Positions 8,271-15,389 of a DNA stretch of 21,131 nt are shown piece by piece. The notes under the pieces are model-generated. The model saw only the letters and a list, made by a program, of their open reading frames with translations, was not told the DNA's origin and did no database searches. The stretch is from contig JAZUAC010000033.1 of NCBI GenBank assembly GCA_045637775.1, forward strand, positions 1 to 21,131, in the 5' to 3' direction. The translations under genes and the position numbers were made by a program. The number at the start of each line of letters is the position of its first letter. The first letter of the stretch is position 1. Origin of the DNA: UMGS172 sp045637775 (lineage in GTDB: Bacteria > Bacillota > Clostridia > Oscillospirales > Acutalibacteraceae).

Positions 8271-10514
8271 TTATTCCGCAGTTTCGGTTGTGCGGAAGTA
8301 AACGGTGACTATTGTACCCGAATCAACCTCAGTTCCCGGTTCGATGCTTTGTTTATAAGCAAAAACGCTTGAGCCCGACATTGCGGCACCTGAGAAGCTG
8401 ATATTGATATTGTTATCAACCGCCGTTTGATTAGCGGCACTCAATGACATTCCGTAGAAATCAGGCACCTTTGACTTACTGATTACAGCGCTTTCTTCGG
8501 TGTAGAGCATCACAACACCGTCGCTGTAAAGTGACTCTGTAGCAGTTGGGAACTGCTTGATAACAGTGTCACCGTTGCCGATTATCTTGTATTTAAGATC
8601 TTTTTCTTTTATAGCTTTCTTAGCAAACTCAACACTTTGACCTGTTACCGACGGTATCTTAACAGCCATTTTGTCAAGCTCTTCTTGTGTGTACTGCGGT
8701 TCAAAACCAAGATAAGGCAGAATTTCCGAGAAAATCTGACCTCCGACAGGTGCAGCAATTGTACCGCCGTAATAGGCGTCGCCGTGAGGCTCATCAAGCA
8801 TTACAAGTAATGCAATTTCGGGGTCGTTTATCGGTGCAACACCGCAGAACGAAGCAATATAAAGACCTGTTTCTCCTGTCTCAAGCATCTTGGCAACTTT
8901 CTGTGAAGTACCTGTCTTACCGCCGATGCGATAACCCGGAACATAAGCATTTTTACCGCCGCCGCTTTCAACAACAGCTTCCATAACATTACGGATAACT
9001 GCCGATGTTTCTGCCGAAATAACCTGACGTTTTACAACTGTACCTACGGATTTAACGGTGTTTCCGTCAGCGTCGATAATTTCATTAACAACATGAGGCT
9101 GGACAAGATAACCGCCGTTTACAGCCGCGGAGATGGCGGTAATCATCTGAATAGGCGAAATATTGAAGGTCTGACCGAAGGAAGACGAAGCCAATTCGGT
9201 TATACCCATTTTTTCATATGTGTGATACACAGGTGTTGACTCACCCGGAAGATCGATACCGGTCTTTTCGGTAAGACCGAATGCTGTGAAATATTTTGAG
9301 AAGGTTTCAGCACCCAACTGCTGACCTAATGTTATAAACACCGGGTTACAGGAGTTCTGCACCGCCTGTGTAAAGGTTTCTGCGCCGTGACCCTCACGCT
9401 TATGACAGTTATAACGGCGGCCTGCAATAACAATGTAACCGTTGCAATTATAGTGATTTGAAAGACCTGCAACGTTTTCTTCTAACGACATGGCGGCTGT
9501 GGCAATTTTAAAAACCGAACCCGGCTCATAGGTATCGGAAACAGCCTTGTTTCGCCACTGCTGATTGCGGAGCTCACTCAATTTTTTTGTTTTTTCATCG
9601 CCCTCAAGTGCATCGACTATTGCTTGATTAGACTCCGACAAGGTGAATGGGTCATTAGGATTGAAATCGCCCTTGACCGCCATTCCGAGAATCTCACCTG
9701 TATTGACATTCATGCAGATAACGGCGCCGCGCTCGGTAACCTTGTTATCGATAATAGCCTGCTGAAGATATTTTTCGCAGACATTCTGGACGTATGAATC
9801 AAGCGAGGTTACAAGTGAATTACCCGGCGTAGCGGCAATTTCAACCTCATAACTCATAGGCATATCATTACCTGTCGCGTCCTTTGCAGCAACAACACGT
9901 CCCGGAATGCCTGTGAGTTCGGTTTCGTACTGCAGTTCAAGACCTGCAAGACCCTGATTATCGGTTCCGACAAAACCCAAAACAGCCGAAGCAAGGCTAT
10001 CGTTGGGATAGTAACGTTTGCTACTCTCATCAAGGCCGATGTATTCACCTACTTTATAAGTGCTGTTGGCGATATACTCACGAATTTTATCAGCCTCGGG
10101 CTTTTCAACATTCTTTTTAACCTTAACATAGCTTGTGCTCTTGTTAGTGTAATCAAGAACCGTCTGATAATCGAGTCCTAAAATAGCCGAAAGATTGGTT
10201 GCTATCTCGGTTTTAACCGCCTGGCGCTCGGCATCGTCATCAATTTTCTTAAAACTGTTTGGAGTTATATAAACCGTCCAAACTTGAGCACTTGTAGCGA
10301 GCAACTCACCGTTGCGGTCATATATCTCACCGCGTTCTGCGGCAAGCTCAATATCATAAAGCTGTTGCTCTGCTGCCTTTTTCTGATAGAAATCGCTTTG
10401 AGCGACCATCAAATAAACAAGACGGCCGCCTATAAGTCCAAACATGCAAAGAGCCATAACCGTAAATACGGTTATGATCCTTATAATCATACTTCTGTTC
10501 GGCCCTTTAATCAA
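8271..10514 (-). CDS. Division-type class B penicillin-binding protein (FtsI/PBP2B/SpoVD family) with two PASTA domains
   Basis: This is a peptidoglycan transpeptidase that crosslinks septal wall, anchored by one N-terminal membrane helix. Numbering from the longest frame (GTG 10523), the membrane segment is about 13-36, followed by the dimerisation/pedestal domain with RGEIYDRNG (64-72). The active-site motifs are complete: SVFK (336-339, nucleophile Ser336), SCN (391-393) and KTG (536-538). Two PASTA domains follow (about 621-680 and 684-745). I prefer TTG 10514 as the start because AAGGAG lies 8 bases before it, whereas GTG 10523 is fused to that site. ATG 10490 is also possible. The paired SEDS partner is ftsW. 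Sequence alone does not decide between vegetative FtsI/PBP2B and SpoVD. The 106-base upstream gap holds a candidate promoter and a hairpin. Confidence 0.95.
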   Translation of the reverse strand: MIKGPNRSMIIRIITVFTVMALCMFGLIGGRLVYLMVAQSDFYQKKAAEQQLYDIELAAERGEIYDRNGELLATSAQVWTVYITPNSFKKIDDDAERQAVKTEIATNLSAILGLDYQTVLDYTNKSTSYVKVKKNVEKPEADKIREYIANSTYKVGEYIGLDESSKRYYPNDSLASAVLGFVGTDNQGLAGLELQYETELTGIPGRVVAAKDATGNDMPMSYEVEIAATPGNSLVTSLDSYVQNVCEKYLQQAIIDNKVTERGAVICMNVNTGEILGMAVKGDFNPNDPFTLSESNQAIVDALEGDEKTKKLSELRNQQWRNKAVSDTYEPGSVFKIATAAMSLEENVAGLSNHYNCNGYIVIAGRRYNCHKREGHGAETFTQAVQNSCNPVFITLGQQLGAETFSKYFTAFGLTEKTGIDLPGESTPVYHTYEKMGITELASSSFGQTFNISPIQMITAISAAVNGGYLVQPHVVNEIIDADGNTVKSVGTVVKRQVISAETSAVIRNVMEAVVESGGGKNAYVPGYRIGGKTGTSQKVAKMLETGETGLYIASFCGVAPINDPEIALLVMLDEPHGDAYYGGTIAAPVGGQIFSEILPYLGFEPQYTQEELDKMAVKIPSVTGQSVEFAKKAIKEKDLKYKIIGNGDTVIKQFPTATESLYSDGVVMLYTEESAVISKSKVPDFYGMSLSAANQTAVDNNINISFSGAAMSGSSVFAYKQSIEPGTEVDSGTIVTVYFRTTETAE

Positions 10515-10522
10515 CCGTCTCA

Positions 10523-10528
10523 CTCCTT
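10523..10528 (-). promoter_or_regulatory. Ribosome binding site of the PBP gene
   Basis: AAGGAG on the minus strand runs directly into GTG 10523, which is therefore unlikely to be the start. It stands 8 bases before TTG 10514, the position I chose. Confidence 0.6.
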
Positions 10529-10552
10529 ATTTACATACCTTAACTATACCTC

Positions 10553-10589
10553 AACGAGAGTCGAACCACTAAAACGTCCGACTCTCGCT
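10553..10589 (-). other. Intergenic stem-loop in the PBP leader
   Basis: An 11-bp stem with one G-U pair (10553-10563 with 10579-10589) encloses a 15-base loop. No T-run follows on the minus strand, so it is not a standard terminator. It lies in the 106-base gap between ftsL and the PBP gene, 25 bases before the ribosome binding site. It could be an mRNA processing or stabilising element, or a protein-binding leader. Confidence 0.6.
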
Positions 10590-10607
10590 AAAATTTCTTT
10601 TCATACA

Positions 10608-10637
10608 ATTATATTTGCTAAAATTTATTTTATTCAA
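10608..10637 (-). promoter_or_regulatory. Candidate internal promoter for PBP-murE and downstream genes
   Basis: TTGAAT (10632-10637, overlapping the ftsL stop codon), an 18-base spacer and TATAAT (10608-10613) lie on the minus strand just upstream of the leader hairpin. This gap is the longest in the cluster before ftsZ, which favours a second start point. AT-richness lowers certainty. Confidence 0.5.
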
Positions 10638-11094
10638 GATTAGCGGTGAGTTCTCCATTAGAATTTTCTGCAGTGTCGGCATTATTGGTCTGAATGTAGG
10701 TCACCTGGCTCTTTTCACATTTCTGCATACCCAGTGCCTTGGCAGCCTCTTCAAGGTTGGTGACCGAAACGCGACGCTCCATTTCAACCGAAAGTCTTAC
10801 CGATTCACTTTCAAGCTCGGTAATTTCTTTGTTGAGGCTGTTAATCTCACTGCTCATGGAAGAAATCTCGGCACGAAGGAAAAGGCTTGCACAAACAGAC
10901 GCTACCACCAATGCCGAAATTATAAGATTACGAGCCATCAAGGCCTTTCCTTTCAAAGCGGCTCTTGTTCTCTTATTGGTTGATTTATTATTCTTTTCAC
11001 CGGGATAATCATGAATCTTCGCCTTTTTCTCAGCGGGTGCAAATCTCTCATAATCGTAAGCAAAACTGTCGTTATAATACTTGAGATTATCCAT
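10630..11094 (-). CDS. ftsL: FtsL-like divisome protein
   Basis: This is a small bitopic protein of the septal subcomplex that forms a coiled coil with DivIC/FtsB and activates the FtsW-PBP pair. The 154-residue product has a long polar, basic N-terminal cytoplasmic region (1-54), one membrane helix (about 56-73), and a heptad-rich external segment (about 75-108, with repeated SSEINSLNKEITELE). An AAKALGM stretch follows, of the kind found near the end of FtsL/DivIC coiled coils. FtsL diverges strongly in sequence, so the call rests on topology and on its fixed position between rsmH and the PBP gene. The ATG is 20 bases after the rsmH stop. Its ribosome binding site is weak. Confidence 0.85.
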   Translation of the reverse strand: MDNLKYYNDSFAYDYERFAPAEKKAKIHDYPGEKNNKSTNKRTRAALKGKALMARNLIISALVVASVCASLFLRAEISSMSSEINSLNKEITELESESVRLSVEMERRVSVTNLEEAAKALGMQKCEKSQVTYIQTNNADTAENSNGELTANLE

Positions 11095-11114
11095 TTTTAC
11101 CCAAATTCCCCTTT

Positions 11115-12035
11115 TTAAAGTTTTTCAATTACCCTCAATTTTGCACTTCTTGAACGTGCGTTATCCTTAATCTCTTTATCACTTGGAATTATCGGTTTGC
11201 GTGTTATATGTTTGCCCAAAGGTTTCTTGCCGCATACGCAAATCGGTATTTCGGGAGGACAAATACAACCTTTTGCAAACTCAGCAAACAGATTTTTAAC
11301 CAGCCTGTCCTCTAACGAATGGAAGGTTATCACACAAAGTCTTCCACCCGGCTTCAGCATTTCAAAAGCAGCCTTTATACCAATAGTTTCAGCCTCAAAC
11401 TCCTGATTTACCGCAATTCGGATAGCCTGAAAGCTCTTTCTGGCAGGATGTCCGTCACGTCGAACAGCGGCAGGAACCGAGTTTGAAATGATCTCTGCCA
11501 ACTGCAAAGTTGTCTCTATAGGAGCGATTTCTCTCTGTTTGACAATATTGCAGGCTATTCTATAGGCGAACTTTTCTTCGCCGTAATCTCTTAAAATATC
11601 GGTCAGCTCTTGAACACCTAATGTGTTAACAAGGTCAGCCGCCGAAGTACCGCTTTGGCTCATTCTCATATCAAGCGGAGCATCCATATGATAGGAAAAA
11701 CCTCTGTCACCGTTATCCAACTGCCAGGAAGAAACGCCAAGGTCAAGCAACACTCCGTCAACTGCGTCTATTCCCTTTTCGGCCAATGCTGATTGCATAT
11801 CGGCATAGTTGGTTTGGATAACCGTTGCAGGTAAGCCACTCAATCGCTCGGTTGCGGTTTTTACGGCATCCGGATCACGGTCGAGTGCAAACAAATGACC
11901 GCCACTCAAACGCTTGGCAATTTCTTTTGAATGACCCGCACCGCCTGCGGTACCGTCAACATATATGCCGTTTGGTTTAATACTGAGATTCTCGATACAT
12001 TCATCGAGAAGAACCGATTTATGTACAAATTCCAT
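11115..12035 (-). CDS. rsmH: RsmH (MraW), 16S rRNA C1402 N4-methyltransferase
   Basis: RsmH is a SAM-dependent methyltransferase that modifies C1402 in the decoding centre of 16S rRNA. It is almost always found after mraZ in dcw clusters. The 306-residue protein begins MEFVHKSVLL, has the SAM-binding loop VDGTAGGAGHS (26-36), the segment DGVLLDLGVSS, FSYHMDAPLDMRM and, near the C-terminus, ITFHSLEDRLVK, all typical of the family. The ATG lies 6 bases after the mraZ stop with only a weak ribosome binding site, so translational coupling to mraZ is likely. Length is normal and nothing looks broken. Confidence 0.97.
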   Translation of the reverse strand: MEFVHKSVLLDECIENLSIKPNGIYVDGTAGGAGHSKEIAKRLSGGHLFALDRDPDAVKTATERLSGLPATVIQTNYADMQSALAEKGIDAVDGVLLDLGVSSWQLDNGDRGFSYHMDAPLDMRMSQSGTSAADLVNTLGVQELTDILRDYGEEKFAYRIACNIVKQREIAPIETTLQLAEIISNSVPAAVRRDGHPARKSFQAIRIAVNQEFEAETIGIKAAFEMLKPGGRLCVITFHSLEDRLVKNLFAEFAKGCICPPEIPICVCGKKPLGKHITRKPIIPSDKEIKDNARSRSAKLRVIEKL

Positions 12036-12041
12036 AGCGCG

Positions 12042-12467
12042 TTAGAATCCCAAAAGTTCTGCAAGCTCGGCAATCGATTCGGGAGTCTCCTCTGCCTCCT
12101 CGGCACGGAAGGCATCACCGTTCCAAATCTCAAGCTTGGAGGACATGCCGATAACTGCGGCTTCACCGTCAAGCTCGGCATATTCTCGCAAATTAGAAGG
12201 AATGAGAACTCGACCTTGGGCATCGCAGGAAACCTGCTCTGCGCCTGAATACATAAAACGAATAAGTTTGCCTGCCTGAACTGCGGGCAAAGCCTTCAAC
12301 TTTTCGTCGATCTTCTGCCATTCAACCATGGGGTAAATGCAAAGACAACGCTTACCGTCGGGACTGCGGCTGAGCATAAACTCCTCGCCTAATTCCTCGC
12401 GGTATTTTGCAGGTACGAAAACGCGGCCTTTTTTATCCACGTTATGATAATGTTGTCCAAAAAACAT
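12042..12467 (-). CDS. mraZ: MraZ, transcriptional regulator of the dcw cluster
   Basis: MraZ is a DNA-binding protein that forms rings and represses (or in some species modulates) its own operon by binding direct repeats near the promoter. The protein is 141 residues with two AbrB/SpoVT-like half-sites, each carrying the family motif: DKKGRVFVPAKYR (11-23) and DAQGRVLIPSNLR (82-94). I chose ATG 12467 (MFFGQHYHNV, the usual family start) because AAAGGAG lies 8 bases upstream. A GTG at 12485 would give six extra residues but lies upstream of that site. It is the first gene of the cluster. The leader between promoter and start contains repeated GTGG elements that fit autoregulation. Confidence 0.96.
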   Translation of the reverse strand: MFFGQHYHNVDKKGRVFVPAKYREELGEEFMLSRSPDGKRCLCIYPMVEWQKIDEKLKALPAVQAGKLIRFMYSGAEQVSCDAQGRVLIPSNLREYAELDGEAAVIGMSSKLEIWNGDAFRAEEAEETPESIAELAELLGF

Positions 12468-12480
12468 GAAGACCGCTCCT

Positions 12481-12532
12481 TTCACACCACTTTTGTGGTC
12501 TTAAAGTGGTTTTTCACTCCACTTTTCACCAC
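12481..12532 (-). promoter_or_regulatory. Putative MraZ operator: GTGG direct repeats plus inverted repeat in the mraZ leader
   Basis: Just downstream of the -10 box the minus strand carries GTGG twice with a 10-base period. It also has two copies of AAAAGTGG-GTGAAA (12511-12526 and 12481-12494, continuing into the ribosome binding site) differing at one base. ACCACTTT (12503-12510) is the inverse of AAAGTGGT, giving an 8-bp hairpin with a 9-base loop. Known MraZ sites are short G-rich direct repeats with a ten-base period at this location. The operator role is inferred. Confidence 0.7.
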
Positions 12533-12541
12533 CGTAATTCC

Positions 12542-12570
12542 ATTATATAAGGACAACCCTAATATTTCAA
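12542..12570 (-). promoter_or_regulatory. Main promoter of the dcw cluster (PmraZ)
   Basis: The minus strand has TTGAAA (12565-12570), a 17-base spacer and a perfect TATAAT (12542-12547), about 75 bases before the mraZ start. This is a near-consensus sigma-A promoter, and transcription would begin near 12535, right at the GTGG repeats. The 321-base gap between mraZ and the HAD gene also contains the HAD-operon terminator and no further gene. Confidence 0.85.
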
Positions 12571-12651
12571 GTGTTTTTTTACGCAAATTTCAACAAAATT
12601 TTTAAAGTTGTATTGTGCAACATGTCACACCACAAAATATTGTGATTATAA

Positions 12652-12700
12652 CAAAAAAAAACACCCGAACACTTCAAAAGAAATGTTCGGGTGTTTTTTA
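12652..12700 (-). terminator. Bidirectional intrinsic terminator ending the reductase-ABC-HAD operon
   Basis: An 11-bp GC-containing stem ACACCCGAACA (12661-12671) pairs with 12684-12694 and is extended by A/T pairs. It is flanked by a run of A on one side and a run of T on the other. For the minus-strand operon the RNA ends in a long U-run. It lies about 90 bases after the HAD stop and upstream of the dcw promoter. Confidence 0.92.
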
Positions 12701-12754
12701 TCCTACAGTAATCACAAATATTGAATTGTCAGAGCCGTATTGCTCACAGCCTAT

Positions 12755-12777
12755 CGGTTGCACCCATTCAGCAACCG
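12755..12777 (-). other. Small stem-loop in the 3' region of the HAD gene
   Basis: CGGTTGC (12755-12761) and GCAACCG (12771-12777) form a perfect 7-bp stem with a 9-base loop, 11 bases after the HAD stop codon. It has no T-run and precedes the true terminator, so it may protect the 3' end of the message or be incidental. Confidence 0.4.
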
Positions 12778-12788
12778 TCACCTATGCA

Positions 12789-13613
12789 CTATTTCAACTT
12801 TCTATAATCATTGTCCAGATCTTTTACTATAGCAGCAATAGCGTGTTGCTCATTTGACACGGTAACACGGTCGGCAACAGCTTTGACTTCCGGTAAGGCA
12901 TTGGCAACGGCATAACCTATTCCCGCCGCCTTTATCATGGAAATATCGTTGTTGTAATCGCCTACCGCAATCGTATTCCTGCGGTCTATCCCTAAAATAT
13001 CGGCTATCTTTATCAAAAGGTTGCCCTTACTGATTCCTTTAGGCAACAATTCATAAAGTCTTGCTTCGGAATGGATAAAATCATAATCCGAGGCTTCAGG
13101 ATGTTCGTTCAAAAGCTTGGCCAGCTCTTTTACCTCGTTTATATCATCACTGCCGAAAACAACCTTTATAACAGGTTCGTTCACATCATCTAAATTGCAG
13201 GCATCGTTTGGAATGTTGGTAACCTCTCTGAACCATTTCATTGTTGAGTTTTCCTTGCAGAAAATAATTCTTCCCGTGGTGTTGAGCTGATAGCCTATCT
13301 GCGGCATTTTTCGCTCAACATATCGCATCAATTCAAACGCTTCTTTAGGTAGCTCGACCGACCAAAGGAATTTACAATTTATAAAATCGTAAATTCCGCC
13401 ACCGTTGAAGCAACCGATAGGTGCATTTGGCTTTACAAGTTCATAAACATCACCTGCTATGATAGGCGGTCTTCCCGTGATAAAGGTGAATTTTCCGCCT
13501 TCGGATTTAAAATACTCGATAGCCTCTTTATTCTCTTTTGAAACACTCTTATCCTCACGCAAAAGCGTTCCGTCAAGGTCAGTACAGATAAGCAATCCGT
13601 CAAATTCACCCAT
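12789..13613 (-). CDS. Cof-type HAD-superfamily phosphatase
   Basis: This is a 274-residue haloacid-dehalogenase-fold hydrolase of the Cof/YidA subgroup, which dephosphorylates sugar phosphates, FMN, pyridoxal phosphate and similar small molecules. Its own substrate is unknown. All four HAD motifs are visible: I, CTDLDGTLL with Asp12 and Asp14; II, FITGRP (44-49); III, Lys196 in GISKGNLL; IV, GDYNNDISM with Asp219 and Asp223. The C2B-type cap lies between motifs II and III, as in Cof proteins. The ATG is 11 bases after the stop of the ABC ATPase gene, with a modest AGGA site, so it is the last gene of that operon. The link to transport may be incidental, since Cof genes often sit at operon ends. 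Confidence 0.92.
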   Translation of the reverse strand: MGEFDGLLICTDLDGTLLREDKSVSKENKEAIEYFKSEGGKFTFITGRPPIIAGDVYELVKPNAPIGCFNGGGIYDFINCKFLWSVELPKEAFELMRYVERKMPQIGYQLNTTGRIIFCKENSTMKWFREVTNIPNDACNLDDVNEPVIKVVFGSDDINEVKELAKLLNEHPEASDYDFIHSEARLYELLPKGISKGNLLIKIADILGIDRRNTIAVGDYNNDISMIKAAGIGYAVANALPEVKAVADRVTVSNEQHAIAAIVKDLDNDYRKLK

Positions 13614-13624
13614 AGTTCATCATC

Positions 13625-14377
13625 CTAATATTCAATATAATATCCCGTGTTTTGAGGATTTAGCTTAAGTTGTAGCTTAAACAAATCTTTCACCGTCTGG
13701 CTGTTATAAAGGTTTTCGGGTGTGTCTTCGACCACTATCTCACCATCGTTTATTATTACCACCCTATCCGAAAATGTAAATGCCAATGGCAGGTCGTGCA
13801 TAACACATATTATCCCCTTACCCGAATCAGCAAGTTCTTTGATATCACGCATCAATTCAAGCTGATGTGTTATATCAAGATAGGTCAAAGGCTCATCAAA
13901 TAAAATATACTCGGCGTCCTGCGCCAAAGCCATTGCAATATAAACCTTTTGCCTTGTTCCGCCCGAAAGTGTTTTCAACGGTTTATTATATAGTTCTTCG
14001 ATGCCCACTTTCTCCATTGCCGACACAGCGATTTTTTTATCGTTATCGGAATAGACCCTGGGGAATCCCAAATAAGGAAACCTACCGTGAAGCACCATTT
14101 GACCCACTATCATGTCGGGAACATCTCTGCCTTGAGCAAGATATGCTATGCTTTGAGCTTTTTTTGAACGCGGCATAGTATCGCTATCGATTCCGTTAAT
14201 AATGATTTTTCCTGAATGCGGTTTGACTATCCCCACAATGCTTTTGAGCAAGGTGCTTTTACCCGAACCGTTGAGGCCTATGACCGAAATCACCTCGCCC
14301 TTTTTCACGGTCAGTGAAGCGCCGTGTAAGACCTCGTTTTTGCCGTAGCCTGACGAAAGATTCTTGATTTCAAGCAT
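13625..14377 (-). CDS. FecE/BtuD-type ABC transporter ATP-binding protein
   Basis: This is the ATPase of an importer for iron chelates, cobalamin or heme-like molecules. The 250-residue protein has Walker A GLNGSGKST (34-42), a Q-loop region (YLAQGRD), the signature LSGGTRQ (137-143), Walker B ILFDEP (158-163), the D-loop and a switch histidine (His194). Its start ATG overlaps the end of the permease gene by 8 bases, and AAGGGGG sits 8 bases upstream. The tight overlap shows translation coupled to the permease. The signature has T where many FecE proteins have E (LSGGERQ), a tolerated variation. The cargo cannot be determined from this subunit. Confidence 0.95.
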   Translation of the reverse strand: MLEIKNLSSGYGKNEVLHGASLTVKKGEVISVIGLNGSGKSTLLKSIVGIVKPHSGKIIINGIDSDTMPRSKKAQSIAYLAQGRDVPDMIVGQMVLHGRFPYLGFPRVYSDNDKKIAVSAMEKVGIEELYNKPLKTLSGGTRQKVYIAMALAQDAEYILFDEPLTYLDITHQLELMRDIKELADSGKGIICVMHDLPLAFTFSDRVVIINDGEIVVEDTPENLYNSQTVKDLFKLQLKLNPQNTGYYIEY

Positions 14378-15389
14378 TGGTACGACCCCCTTTGCCCTTT
14401 ATGAGTATAAACACAAAGAAAGGCGCTCCCAAGAATGCCATTATAATACCAACCGGTATCTCGTAAGGCGAGAATGCAGTTCTTGCAACAGTGTCACAAA
14501 GGCAGACAAAACCGCCGCCAAAAAGCGCACTTAAAGCTATAAGGTGAACCGATTTATTGCCGCCGAGCCTTCTGACAATATGCGGCACTATAAGCCCCAC
14601 AAAAGACAAAAGACCTGCAATGCTGACAGCACATCCTGCCAGCAATGCCGCAAGCAGTAAAAACACGGTCCGCATAGCGCTTACGTTCATACCAAGGCTT
14701 TTGGCGCCGCTATCCCCCAACGATAAAACATCAAGGTCACCTGAAAACATCAGCAGTACCGCGACAGCAACCGTCACAACAACAATTACCGGCATTAGTC
14801 CCGAATATGTTATGCTTGAAAAATCACCCATTTTAAAATCGTTGCTCATAACACCCACTTCGGGGAAAAAGGTGACCACAGTGTCCGACAAAGCACCCAT
14901 CAAGCTGTTTAAGGCAACACCTATAAGGATAACCGTACCTCTTGACGCACCCCATTTTTGAGAGCTTAGACTAACTAACATAACTGTCAAAAACGCGCCT
15001 AAAAAGGAAAAAGCTGTCAACTGCCAACCGCCTAAAATTCCAAAAGCGGTACAAAGTGTTACGGCGAGACCGGCACCCGAATTCACACCGATAACACTCG
15101 GTGAAGCCAAACGGTTATTGAGCACCGTTTGAATAACAGCACCCGAAACCGAAAGTGCCGCACCGCAACAAAGGGCGGCAATCGTTCTCGGAAGACGGAC
15201 ATAGCCAAAAATCATAGCACCGCCCGATGAGTTAAAGTCTTCGAAGATTGCCTGCTTTATATCAGCAAAAGACAGATGCGTACTTCCAAACGAAACACCA
15301 AATACAGCCGCCACCAAAAAAAGCAGGAAACCAACCGTATAAAGCAAAACTATTCTATTTTTCAAGCAAGATGTTGCCGAGTTTTTCAT
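14370..15389 (-). CDS. FecCD/BtuC-type ABC transporter permease
   Basis: This membrane subunit of a type II importer should form a homodimer, since only one permease gene is present. From ATG 15389 the product is 339 residues with about ten hydrophobic helices. It contains family stretches such as FGYVRLPRTIAALCCGAALS near the N-terminus, NRLASPSVIGVNSGAG, and in the last third GLLSFVGLIVPHIVRRLGG, the coupling-helix region that contacts the ATPase. I prefer ATG 15389 because GGCGGA precedes it at 5 bases. An ATG seven codons upstream (15410) lacks a ribosome binding site. The gene overlaps the end of the binding-protein gene by 35 bases and the start of the ATPase gene by 8. Confidence 0.94.
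   Translation of the reverse strand: MKNSATSCLKNRIVLLYTVGFLLFLVAAVFGVSFGSTHLSFADIKQAIFEDFNSSGGAMIFGYVRLPRTIAALCCGAALSVSGAVIQTVLNNRLASPSVIGVNSGAGLAVTLCTAFGILGGWQLTAFSFLGAFLTVMLVSLSSQKWGASRGTVILIGVALNSLMGALSDTVVTFFPEVGVMSNDFKMGDFSSITYSGLMPVIVVVTVAVAVLLMFSGDLDVLSLGDSGAKSLGMNVSAMRTVFLLLAALLAGCAVSIAGLLSFVGLIVPHIVRRLGGNKSVHLIALSALFGGGFVCLCDTVARTAFSPYEIPVGIIMAFLGAPFFVFILIKGKGGRTNA

Noticed and set aside
10553..10575. A tRNA-like T-arm (GGTTCGACTC on the minus strand) between ftsL and the PBP gene
   Set aside because: The flanking bases do not form the T stem, acceptor or anticodon arms. The match is contained in the arms of a simple hairpin.
12755..12777. The 7-bp hairpin after the HAD gene as the operon terminator
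   Set aside because: It lacks a T-run, and a far stronger terminator follows at 12652-12700.
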